Shown piece after piece: positions 17,924-26,262 of a stretch of DNA of 64,000 bases. A program made the position numbers and the translations under genes. The notes beneath the pieces are model-generated. The model had not been told where the DNA came from. It worked only from the letters and a program-made list of their open reading frames with translations, and did no database searches. Source of the DNA: JABCYV01 sp963729325 (lineage in GTDB: Bacteria; Acidobacteriota; Terriglobia; Terriglobales; Acidobacteriaceae); the NCBI GenBank assembly GCA_963729325.1, contig CAVSNS010000009.1, positions 1-64,000 of the forward strand. The letters are read 5' to 3'. How positions within the stretch are numbered: the first letter of the stretch is position 1; each line of letters starts with the position of its first letter.

Positions 17924-19107
17924 GTCGGCCCACCCTTGAGGTGGCCGACATCGTCCGTGCATCCGGCAACAGCTTTTGGGAGCACTACGGATCACACCTT
18001 GCATGGCAGCATCGCAAGGTGCTCGATGCCATCGTCCGCTGCCGCACTGCGGCCTTGGGCGCTCATCGTGATCAGTGCACGCGCTGCGGACATCAGGCTA
18101 TCTCTTACAACTCATGCCGTAACCGGCACTGCCCCAGATGTCAGGGAAACGCCCGCTCCCGCTGGCTCGCGAAGCGCAGGGCTGAGCTGTTGCCCATCTC
18201 TTACTTTCACATCGTTTTCACGCTGCCGCATGAACTCTCCGCTCTAGCCCTACAGAACAAGCGACTGCTTTACGATCTGCTGTTCCGAGCCAGTGCAGCG
18301 ACGCTGCTCCAACTCGCTGGCGACCCGAAGCATCTGGGGGCAGATATCGGGTTTCTTGGCGTGCTCCACACTTGGGGACAGAACCTTCACCATCATCCGC
18401 ACATCCATTACGTTGTTCCTGCTGGCGGTCTCGCACCCGACGGCTCCAGATGGATCGCCTCCTCGATACGATTCTTCCTGCCCGTCGCCGCGCTGAGTCG
18501 CATCTTCCGAGGCAAGTTTATCGCGGGACTGAAACAACTCTTTCGTCAGCACAGGCTCCAGTTCCACGGCGCACTCCAGAGTCTTATCGAACCACATTGC
18601 TTTCGAAAATTTCTTCGACAGCTCTTTCGCGAGGACTGGGTCGTCCATGCCAAGCCCCCATTCGGAGGTCCCGAGCATGTTCTGAACTATCTCGCCCGCT
18701 ATACGCACCGCGTCGCCATCTCCAACCATCGACTGGTTGCGTTCCAAAATGATCGGGTCTCATTTCGCTGGAAAGACTATGCGCACGGCGGCAAGCAGAA
18801 GATCATGACGGTCTCAGCAGATGAGTTCCTACGCCGATTCCTGATCCACGTTCTGCCTAAGGGCTTGGTCCGCATCCGCCACTTCGGCCTTTTTGCCAAC
18901 CGCAGGCGCGGCAATATGCTCGCACGCTGCCGTGCTTTGCTTGGCGTAGACGACTGTGCAACTAATACCGAGATCACTACCCAGCTACGCTGTCCGGTTT
19001 GCACCGGTCCCATGCTCGTCATCGAACGAATGACCAGTAGCCAGCTTCATTTCCGCTCAGGCCTGATCCTGCCTGATCCACAGAGGTGCAGCCTTGATTC
19101 CTCCTGA
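17920..19107 (+). CDS. IS91-family HUH transposase
   Basis: This 395-residue protein has the IS91 layout: an N-terminal zinc-binding region (CTRCGHQAISYNSCRNRHCPRCQ, residues 53-75), the metal-binding HUH motif HPHIH at 159-163, and two tyrosines four residues apart, Tyr257 and Tyr261 in YLARYTHR, which are the expected nucleophiles for rolling-circle transposition. All catalytic residues are present, so the enzyme may be active. It is coupled to the recombinase gene upstream. The downstream 270 bases to the right inverted repeat are non-coding and would hold the replication origin end of the element. Confidence 0.93.
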   Translation: MSRPTLEVADIVRASGNSFWEHYGSHLAWQHRKVLDAIVRCRTAALGAHRDQCTRCGHQAISYNSCRNRHCPRCQGNARSRWLAKRRAELLPISYFHIVFTLPHELSALALQNKRLLYDLLFRASAATLLQLAGDPKHLGADIGFLGVLHTWGQNLHHHPHIHYVVPAGGLAPDGSRWIASSIRFFLPVAALSRIFRGKFIAGLKQLFRQHRLQFHGALQSLIEPHCFRKFLRQLFREDWVVHAKPPFGGPEHVLNYLARYTHRVAISNHRLVAFQNDRVSFRWKDYAHGGKQKIMTVSADEFLRRFLIHVLPKGLVRIRHFGLFANRRRGNMLARCRALLGVDDCATNTEITTQLRCPVCTGPMLVIERMTSSQLHFRSGLILPDPQRCSLDSS

Positions 19108-19354
19108 GATGTCGATGACGCAACTTGCTCCGATCATCGTCGGTCGCAGGCGTGTTCAAACACGCCATGCCCTTGTGTGTCCAACCGGCGGTTCTGCCCA
19201 CCGATACGAACTCTTCTCCTGCAGTCCAAGACTCCACGGTGACTTACAAGAACAGGTCCATCGCTCTCTTCGTCCCGGTTTGTTTCTGCAAAGACGGTTC
19301 GTAACCTGCACAGCCCAATCGAAATCCCATAGATCTCACCGCATCCGCCGCAAA

Positions 19355-19376
19355 CGCTAGCGGCTCAGTTCAAACG
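19355..19376. repeat. right inverted repeat of the IS91-like element
   Basis: Begins CGCTAGCGGCTCAG and ends TTCAAACG. It is the inverted partner of 16937-16958, matching 21 of 22 positions. Confidence 0.85.
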
Positions 19377-19377
19377 A

Positions 19378-19449
19378 CCCTATCGAAACTGCCCCAACCA
19401 CACCGACCTATCTTCCCCGCACTTCTGCTTCGGGGCAGTCCCGATAGGG
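19378..19449. repeat. large imperfect hairpin next to the right end of the IS
   Basis: CCCTATCGAAACTGCCCC (19378-19395) pairs with GGGGCAGTCCCGATAGGG (19432-19449) at 16 of 18 positions, around a 36-base loop. It begins one base outside the right inverted repeat. It may be the element's real terminal structure or a pre-existing palindrome that served as target. Confidence 0.6.
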
Positions 19450-19996
19450 ATCTATCGTTTCTCGGTACTAATCCGACGAACGAACCGGTAACGTCCGCGT
19501 TGCCCCTTATTCGGTGGCGCTTCGAAAAGGACTCGAATAGCGATTCACAGCGAGGTCGGCTGCACGCGATGCTTCGGGGATTCGGTCAATGAGGCGGTGC
19601 CAGGCAACGGCGTGCCCAATACGAACTTCGCGCCGCGAGCACTAACGCCGCGAGTCCGCTGTGCCGTTCGTGGTCGCGGGGGACGCATTTGAACCATCGA
19701 GGTGCGAGAGAAATGTGGCGCGACACACACCAGTCGTGAGGAGCCCTTTCTCGCCAAGACGCCTCCGATGGGCCGGTTTCAAGAGTTGAAATTCAGGCTG
19801 TCAAGATTTGTGATTCGTGGTTCTTCTTAACCTAGCCATCCGGCGAGTGGCAGCCCGGCGGTTTGGGAGTAGAATGACCGCGAGTTGCTCAGGAAGTCAC
19901 TGCAAGCATTCGTGGACACGGTGAGGAGTCCGGGCCGTTTCCATCCACTTGAGCCGCTCTCAGACGGACAAGATCCACCAACCGGGAGGAGGGGCT
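19450..19996. other. 550-bp region between the IS end and the RND operon
   Basis: I see no convincing gene. A 70-residue minus-strand frame at 19545-19757 has no recognisable motif. The segment must hold the promoter of the efflux operon. A short purine-rich leader ends in the ribosome site before 19997. No regulator gene is present. Confidence 0.4.
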
Positions 19997-21235
19997 ATGT
20001 GGGGTCAATGGCACGGTTCAAGGTCGAGAGTCAGATCCTCCAAACACGGCGGTGGCGCCAAGATCAGCAACGGTTCTTCCGACGGCTGCTGGAACTTTGC
20101 CGCAACGCTGTGTGTTCTCGGTTGCCTTGCTTCTACCCTTGTATTGTCAACTGGATGTGGGAACAAGAATGTTTCAGCAGCGGCCGCTCCTCCTCCAAAC
20201 GTCCAGATCACGGAGGTCATTCAACGCGACGTCCCCGTCTACCACGAATGGATCGCAACGCTGGATGGGTATGTAAACGCGATAATTCAGCCGCAAGTCT
20301 CGGGATACCTCATTAGTCAGAATTACCGGGAAGGCGCGTTGGTTCGCAAGAACGATGTGCTTTTCAAAATCGATCCGCGGCCTTTTCAAGCGATACTTGA
20401 TCAAGCAAAGGCACAGCTCGCGCAGGCCGAGGCGCAGCTGGGGAAGACGCAGTTGGACGTGCAACGTGATACTCCGCTGGCAAAAGAAAAAGCAATTGCG
20501 CAGAGCCAACTCGATAACGACATACAGGCGAACTTAGCTGCTAAAGCGACGGTTCAGGCCGATAAGGCGGCTATCGAACAGGCCGTAATCAATCTGGAGT
20601 TCACAAACGTTCGCTCGCTTATCGACGGCGTTGCCGGTATCGCCACCGGCCAAGTTGGAAATCTGGTCGGCCCACAGACTGTTCTCACCACAGTCTCACA
20701 GCTCGATCCAATCAAAGCCTATTTCGTTGTAAGCGAACAGCAGTACCTCGCCTTCGTTCAGCGCAATCCGACAGTGGCTGCGCGAGAGAAGACGGAACGA
20801 CAGCTCGTATTCGACCTTCTTCTCTCTGACGGATCGACATACCCTAGAAAGGGAAAATTCTTTGCTGCTGACCGTCAAGTTGATGTGCAGACGGGAGCCA
20901 TTCGTCTCGCCGGATTGTTTCCTAATCCTGACAACGTTCTTCGGCCTGGTCAGTACGGCCGCGTGCGCTTCGTCAGCTACATCAGGCCGGCGGCGCTGCT
21001 CGTACCGCAGAAAGCAGTCACTGAGCTCCAGGGCATGTATCAAGTAGCTGTGGTCGGCAGCGACAACAATGTAAGCGTGCGCACGGTCAAAGTAGGAGAG
21101 CGGACTGGGCCAATGTGGATTATTGACCAAGGCCTCAAACCCGGCGAACGAGTTGTGGTGGAGGGAGTGCAAAAGGTCAGAGATGGCATGCCGGTCAAAA
21201 TCACGTCCGCGCCTGCTTCGCCTGCGGGCAATTGA
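19997..21235 (+). CDS. RND efflux periplasmic adaptor (HlyD/AcrA family) lipoprotein
   Basis: ATG 19997 is chosen because GGGAGGAGGGG lies just upstream; an in-frame start at 19949 lacks one. The N-terminus has a hydrophobic stretch ending in the lipobox-like LSTGCGNKN, so it is probably a lipoprotein. Next come the barrel-sandwich/lipoyl parts (IIQPQVSGYLISQNYREGALVRKNDVL), an alpha-hairpin of about 70 residues (AILDQAKAQLAQAEAQLGKTQ) and the beta-barrel domain (LDPIKAYFVVSEQQYL). It bridges the inner-membrane pump and the outer-membrane channel encoded downstream, four bases from the next start. The mature length fits AcrA/MexE-type adaptors. Confidence 0.93.
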   Translation: MWGQWHGSRSRVRSSKHGGGAKISNGSSDGCWNFAATLCVLGCLASTLVLSTGCGNKNVSAAAAPPPNVQITEVIQRDVPVYHEWIATLDGYVNAIIQPQVSGYLISQNYREGALVRKNDVLFKIDPRPFQAILDQAKAQLAQAEAQLGKTQLDVQRDTPLAKEKAIAQSQLDNDIQANLAAKATVQADKAAIEQAVINLEFTNVRSLIDGVAGIATGQVGNLVGPQTVLTTVSQLDPIKAYFVVSEQQYLAFVQRNPTVAAREKTERQLVFDLLLSDGSTYPRKGKFFAADRQVDVQTGAIRLAGLFPNPDNVLRPGQYGRVRFVSYIRPAALLVPQKAVTELQGMYQVAVVGSDNNVSVRTVKVGERTGPMWIIDQGLKPGERVVVEGVQKVRDGMPVKITSAPASPAGN

Positions 21236-21238
21236 ATC

Positions 21239-24200
21239 ATGTCCAAGTTTTTCATCAATCGTCCTATTGTCGCCATGGTGATTGCCATCGTCACGGTGAT
21301 TGTCGGCGCAGTGACGATCGCCGGTCTGCCAATCGCACAGTTTCCCAACATCGCACCCCCGGAAATTCAGGTGCTTGCCACCTACGTTGGCGCGGATGCC
21401 CAAACCCTGGAGCAATCGGTGGCCACTCCCATCGAGCAGCAAATGAACGGAGTGGACAACATGAACTACATGTACTCAATGAATGCCACCGGGAACTCAC
21501 AGACCATTCTGGTGGTGGACTTCGACGTTAAGACCGATCCCAATAACGATCTGATTCTCGCCCAGTCCAGAGAGACGCAAGCCGCATCGCAGCTTCCCAC
21601 CGAAGTTACCAATTACGGAATCACGGTACGAAAGTCGGTCACCGCCCCGCTCATGCTGATCGCGGTGTACTCGCCGCATGGCACCTACGACGCAAAGTTC
21701 CTTGCCAATTACGCGTATATCAACCTGGTTGATTCCATCACCCGCTCCCCTGGCATTGGTCAAGTCCAGGTATTCGGAGCAGGCCAATATGCCATGCGGC
21801 TCTGGGTCAAGCCGGATCAGCTTGCCAAACTGGGAATCACCGTTCCGGAGATCGTCAACGCGGTGCAATCGCAGAATACAGTGAACCCTGCCGGAAAAGT
21901 AGGCGGAGAACCGATCCCTTCGGGACAGCAGTTCGCCTATGCAGTTCGCGCGCAGGGACGATTGGTTTCACCGGAAGAATTCGGAGAGATTGTGGTTCGC
22001 GAGTCGCCGGAGGGCGGCGTCGTGCGGGTGAAAGACGTCGCCCGTATCGAACTGGGAGCGCAAGACTATTCTGTGGCGGGACGCTTGAATGGCAAGCCGA
22101 GCGCCGTAGTTGCCGTCTATCAGCTTCCTGGGTCCAATGCCGTTGATGCTGCAGCCGGCGTGAATAAACTGATGGCAGAACTGAAGCGCCGGTTTCCTGC
22201 AGATATGGACTATGCGGTTGCGCTCGACACCACCCGGTCCGTCGTGCAAGGAATAAAGGAAATCATCCTTACCCTGTTGATTGCCATCGCGTTGGTGATT
22301 CTCGTCGTCTATCTCTTCCTGCAAGGATGGCGAGCCACCATGATCCCGCTCCTGGCGGTGCCGGTCTCCCTGATCGGTGCGTTCATCTTTTTCCCGCTCT
22401 TTGGTTTTTCGATCAACACCCTCTCTCTTTTTGGTCTGGTATTGGCGATCGGCCTGGTGGTGGACGATGCCATCGTCGTGGTGGAGGCGGTTGAACGTCA
22501 CATCGAAGAAGGCTTGGCTCCGAAAGCCGCGGCCTTGAAAGCAATGGAAGAGATCTCCGGGCCTGTCGTGGGGATTGCGCTCGTGCTTTCGGCGGTGTTT
22601 GTGCCCACCACTTTCATACCTGGAATTACGGGCAGGTTGTATCAACAGTTCGCGATAACGATTGCCGTCTCGGTGCTTATCTCCGCGTTCAACGCTCTCA
22701 CGCTTAGTCCGGCTCTGGCCGCACTACTGCTCCGGCCCAGAGAAAAGCGCGGTGGCCTGTTGAGAAGATTCTTTGACTGGTTCAATCGCACGTTTGAACG
22801 GGCCACTAACGGCTACGTCACAATTTGCGGAGCGCTGATTCGCAAGACTGCGGTGACGCTCATCGTGCTCGTATTGTTCGGAGCAGGGGCGGCATTCTTC
22901 AGCAACAAAGTTCCATCGAGTTTTCTTCCCGACGAAGATCAAGGATACTTCTACGTCAATCTGCAGCTTCCCAGCGCGGCTTCTCTCGAGCGCACGGACC
23001 ACGTGGCGCAAAAGATTGAGAACATTCTGGCGCACACACCGGGGGTGCAATCCACGACCAGTGTCGTTGGCTTCAGTCTGCTCAGCTTCACGCGTACGAG
23101 TTACAACGCTTTTTTCTTTGTCACGCTCAAGCCCTGGGACGATCGGAAGACGCGGCTGGAGCAGTTCCAGGTCATCAAGGCGCGATTGAATGGGGAACTC
23201 AGTCAACTTCCGGAAGGAATTGCTTTCGACTTTTCCCCTCCGGCCATTCCTGGGGTGGGTACTTCGGGGGGATTTACTTTTGTTCTTGAGGACCGTGCAG
23301 GCAAGGATGTGGAATTCCTGACATCAAACCTGAACGCATTCCTCGCTGCTGCTCGCAAACGGCCGGAGATAGCTAGCCTGAGTACTACGTTTCTCGGTAG
23401 CGTCCCGCAGCAATTCATCGACGTAGATCGCGACAAGGTGATCAAACAGGGAGTGGCCATCGCCGACGTCTACCGGACCATTCAGGCTTTTATGGGTGGA
23501 TTGTTCATAAACTACTTCAATCGTTTTGGCCGGCAGTGGCAGGTTTACATCGAGGCAGAGGGCGAGTACCGCACCAACGCGGAGAACGTGGGCCAGTTCT
23601 ATGTGAAGAATGGCGCTGGAACCATGGTGCCGCTCTCGGCGCTCACCAGGTTTGAATCGCGCCCAGGTCCTGAATTCACGATGCGCTATAACCTGTTTCG
23701 CTGTGCGCAAATCAACGGCAGTGCCGCGCCAGGATACAGCTCCAATCAAGCGACGGCTGCCCTGGAGCAAGTCTTTGCTCAGACCATGCCGGCGGAAATG
23801 GGCTACGACTACCTGGGCATGTCATTTCAGGAAAAGAAGGCACAGGAGGGCGTGCCGCCGTCCGTGATCTTCGGATTATCCCTGTTGTTCGTTTTCCTGA
23901 TTCTCGCAGCATTATACGAGAGTTGGACACTGCCCTTTAGCGTACTGTTAAGCACTCCGGTCGCGGTGTTCGGTGCTTTCGCAGTTTTGTGGATTCGACG
24001 CGCGCTGATCAGTGCGTTCTATCCGCCTTTCATGGTGCAAATCGAGAGCGACGTCTACTCCCAAATTGGGCTGGTGATGCTGATCGGCCTGGCCGCGAAG
24101 AATGCCATCCTGATTGTGGAATTCGCTAAGGACGAGTACGAACAAGGTAAGCCTCTCGTGGATGCCGCCCTCGCGGGAGCCAGGCTTCGCCTCCGACCCA

Positions 24201-24454
24201 TCTTGATGACCTCCTTTGCTTTCATTTTCGGGTGCATCCCGCTATGGACCGCCACGGGTGCGGGATCCGTGGCCCGGCAGATCATGGGCACCACGGTCAT
24301 CGGCGGCATGTTGGCGGCCAGCGCGCTTGGCATTTTCTTCGTCCCGGCGGTGTTTTGCGTAGTCGAAAAATTCTCCCAGGCGGAGAGCAAGAAGCTATCT
24401 CCTGCAACCGCGATGCCTCTCCCCGCACAAAATCGGGAAGCAGGAGACGACTGA
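21239..24454 (+). CDS. RND multidrug efflux permease (HAE1, AcrB-like)
   Basis: The 1071-residue protein has the two-fold RND architecture: TM1 at the N-terminus (FFINRPIVAMVIAIVTVIVGAV), a large periplasmic porter domain, and twelve TM segments in two blocks. The essential TM4 aspartates are present in GLVVDDAIVVVEAVERH near residue 405, and the second block carries GLAAKNAILIVEFAKD. The length (AcrB is 1049) and the HAE1 signature indicate proton-driven export of hydrophobic drugs, bile-salt-like compounds or solvents. It is flanked tightly by its adaptor and outer-membrane partner, making a complete tripartite operon without a regulator. Confidence 0.96.
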   Translation: MSKFFINRPIVAMVIAIVTVIVGAVTIAGLPIAQFPNIAPPEIQVLATYVGADAQTLEQSVATPIEQQMNGVDNMNYMYSMNATGNSQTILVVDFDVKTDPNNDLILAQSRETQAASQLPTEVTNYGITVRKSVTAPLMLIAVYSPHGTYDAKFLANYAYINLVDSITRSPGIGQVQVFGAGQYAMRLWVKPDQLAKLGITVPEIVNAVQSQNTVNPAGKVGGEPIPSGQQFAYAVRAQGRLVSPEEFGEIVVRESPEGGVVRVKDVARIELGAQDYSVAGRLNGKPSAVVAVYQLPGSNAVDAAAGVNKLMAELKRRFPADMDYAVALDTTRSVVQGIKEIILTLLIAIALVILVVYLFLQGWRATMIPLLAVPVSLIGAFIFFPLFGFSINTLSLFGLVLAIGLVVDDAIVVVEAVERHIEEGLAPKAAALKAMEEISGPVVGIALVLSAVFVPTTFIPGITGRLYQQFAITIAVSVLISAFNALTLSPALAALLLRPREKRGGLLRRFFDWFNRTFERATNGYVTICGALIRKTAVTLIVLVLFGAGAAFFSNKVPSSFLPDEDQGYFYVNLQLPSAASLERTDHVAQKIENILAHTPGVQSTTSVVGFSLLSFTRTSYNAFFFVTLKPWDDRKTRLEQFQVIKARLNGELSQLPEGIAFDFSPPAIPGVGTSGGFTFVLEDRAGKDVEFLTSNLNAFLAAARKRPEIASLSTTFLGSVPQQFIDVDRDKVIKQGVAIADVYRTIQAFMGGLFINYFNRFGRQWQVYIEAEGEYRTNAENVGQFYVKNGAGTMVPLSALTRFESRPGPEFTMRYNLFRCAQINGSAAPGYSSNQATAALEQVFAQTMPAEMGYDYLGMSFQEKKAQEGVPPSVIFGLSLLFVFLILAALYESWTLPFSVLLSTPVAVFGAFAVLWIRRALISAFYPPFMVQIESDVYSQIGLVMLIGLAAKNAILIVEFAKDEYEQGKPLVDAALAGARLRLRPILMTSFAFIFGCIPLWTATGAGSVARQIMGTTVIGGMLAASALGIFFVPAVFCVVEKFSQAESKKLSPATAMPLPAQNREAGDD

Positions 24455-24455
24455 G

Positions 24456-25862
24456 ATGAGGAAGCCGGCCTCTCTTCTGATCCTCGGACTGGCAGTTCTG
24501 GGATTCGCCTGCGGCTGCGCCGTCGGGCCAAATTACAGAAGGCCGCCGGTCAACGTTCCTCCTGAATATCGCGGCGTCACACCCGAGGAAGCAGGCAAGG
24601 GCGAAGCCCAATCCCTTGCCGACCAGAAGTGGTGGGACGTCTTCCAGGATGAACAACTAAGGGAGTTGGTTAAGACTGCTCTGCAACAGAACTATGACGT
24701 CCGCATTGCGGCCGCCCGCATTCTGCAAGCCCAGGCACAGTTGGGCATCACGCGCGCCAATCAGTTTCCCACCATTGCAGGCAATGTGGAAGCCACGAAT
24801 CAGCGCAGCCCGCAATCAAAGTTTTTACCTGCGTTCGAAACCAGCGCCAACCAGGTGGGTGGGAGCCTCGCCTGGGACTTGGACTTCTGGGGCAAGTACC
24901 GCCGCGCAACCGAAGCAGCCCGTGCTGACCTGCTGGCCAGCGAGTGGGCTCGGCGGGAGGTCATCACCGCCTTGATAGCAAATCTGGCTGGTGGCTACTT
25001 CCAGCTTCGTGCGCTTGACTTACAGCTTGAGATTTCCCAGCGGACACTGGCATCACGCCGGGATTCCCTGCGACTGACTAGCCTCCTGGCCCAGGGCGGC
25101 TCAACCTCCATGCTCGATGTTCGGCAGGCGGAACAGCTCGTTTTTACCGCAGCTTCGGAGGTCCCCAGCCTTGAACAACAGATTGAGCAAGAGGAAAACT
25201 TCATCAGTACTCTGCTTGGGAATAACCCAGCGGCTGTCCCACGAGGACGGAAACTAACGGAACAAGAACATCCTCCCACCGTGCCGGCCGGGCTTCCCTC
25301 TTCTTTGCTGGAGCGGCGGCCCGACATCCGCCAGGCCGAAGAACAGTTGATCTCCGCCAACGCTCAAATCGGAGTCGCGCGGGCCGCGTATTTCCCCCAG
25401 ATTTCACTTACAGCGACGGCGGGATATCAGAGTTCCGCGCTGACCAGTTTATTCAGTGGCCCCGCGGGACTGTGGAACTTTGGCGGAGCGCTCACCCAAC
25501 CGATCTTCACTGCAGGGAAGCTGCGATCGAACGTCCGCCTGACGCAAGCCCAGCAGCAAGAGTTTCTCCTCCGGTATGAACAGACCATCCAGAATGCGTT
25601 TCGGGAGGTTTCTGATTCCTTGGTGGCTTACCGCAAAACCCAGGAGTTTCGCCAGCAACAAGAACTTCTCGTTGCTTCCGCACAGGACGCAACGCGCCTC
25701 TCGAACATGCGGTACAGCGGTGGTGTTGCCAGTTATCTCGAGGTGCTCACCAACGACACCAACTATTTCTCCGCCGAACTCGCCGTGGTACAGGCCCAAC
25801 TCAACGAACTGTTGGCCCTCGTGGAACTCTACAAAGCCTTGGGCGGAGGATGGGAGCAATGA
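24456..25862 (+). CDS. RND efflux outer membrane factor (OprM/NodT family) lipoprotein
   Basis: This 468-residue TolC-like protein starts with a lipoprotein signal (LLILGLAVLGFACGC, lipid-modified Cys near 22), then the family opening VGPNYRRPPVNVPPEYRG and two repeats of the outer membrane efflux protein domain (LVKTALQQNYDVRIAAARI; LLERRPDIRQAEEQLISANAQIGVARAAYFPQISLTA is the typical second repeat). It trimerises to form the outer-membrane channel of the pump. It begins one base after the permease stop, so the three genes are a single transcription unit. Confidence 0.95.
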   Translation: MRKPASLLILGLAVLGFACGCAVGPNYRRPPVNVPPEYRGVTPEEAGKGEAQSLADQKWWDVFQDEQLRELVKTALQQNYDVRIAAARILQAQAQLGITRANQFPTIAGNVEATNQRSPQSKFLPAFETSANQVGGSLAWDLDFWGKYRRATEAARADLLASEWARREVITALIANLAGGYFQLRALDLQLEISQRTLASRRDSLRLTSLLAQGGSTSMLDVRQAEQLVFTAASEVPSLEQQIEQEENFISTLLGNNPAAVPRGRKLTEQEHPPTVPAGLPSSLLERRPDIRQAEEQLISANAQIGVARAAYFPQISLTATAGYQSSALTSLFSGPAGLWNFGGALTQPIFTAGKLRSNVRLTQAQQQEFLLRYEQTIQNAFREVSDSLVAYRKTQEFRQQQELLVASAQDATRLSNMRYSGGVASYLEVLTNDTNYFSAELAVVQAQLNELLALVELYKALGGGWEQ

Positions 25863-25919
25863 GTTCATTCTGTACCTTGGCAAGACCAGGTATGAAAGTC
25901 GATTTGCCTGCGGTATCGG

Positions 25920-26216
25920 CTACCCAGCGTTGCTCAATTGAAAGCCGGCGTGTCTAGTGGGTGTATCTCGGCACGATCCCCGGATGTGAAGGAGTGGATT
26001 CACATAGACAATTGTTGCCGGTTCGGTCTGCCAACTTCCCGGGTGGTCGGCCATAGCAAGTTGGGTGCCATTGTCCAGATTGAATTTAAGGAAACGCAGT
26101 GAAATGGGCTTCCTTGTCCTTTCGACTCGCGGACCCGCGCCGTGTGTACCGTCGCGAAGGTCCTCAAAATGGCGGATTAGGCTGGCGATATATGCTGGCA
26201 CCGGGCTTTCTGGCAT
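25920..26216 (-). pseudogene. 5' remnant of a conserved Acidobacteria-type protein
   Basis: The start is strong: AGGAGG lies six bases before ATG 26216, followed by ESPVPAYIASLIRHFEDLRDGTHG. The next stretch reads on only in a different frame, as GSASRKDKEAHF, before a stop. This resembles the N-terminus of a larger conserved protein common in the group, broken by a small indel and then truncated. The rest of the 98-residue frame (residues 30-98) shows no family character. The region between the efflux operon and the GH15 gene otherwise holds nothing I can name. Confidence 0.45.
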
Positions 26217-26262
26217 TGCCTACCTCCTGCTAAGAATCATACGTGCTGTATATACAAAAATG

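Larger units (their letters stand above)
16935..19380 (+). mobile_element. IS91-like element with companion tyrosine recombinase
   Basis: The element of about 2.4 kb carries a tyrosine recombinase gene overlapping an HUH transposase gene, both on the plus strand. Its edges are marked by inverted repeats at 16937-16958 and 19355-19376 that match at 21 of 22 positions. CAAG at 16931-16934, next to the left edge, is one of the tetranucleotides known as IS91-family targets. No target-site duplication is evident, as expected for rolling-circle transposition. It interrupts the integrase remnant. Exact tips are uncertain by a few bases. Confidence 0.85.

Noticed and set aside
19545..19757. 70-residue minus-strand frame that might be the missing integrase front
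   Set aside because: It shows no integrase N-terminal features and has low-complexity basic composition.
16600..26000. Second attachment site (copy of the tRNA-Ser 3' end)
   Set aside because: Looked for a repeat of the TTCGAATCCCAC...CTCTCCGCCA end downstream and found none by eye.
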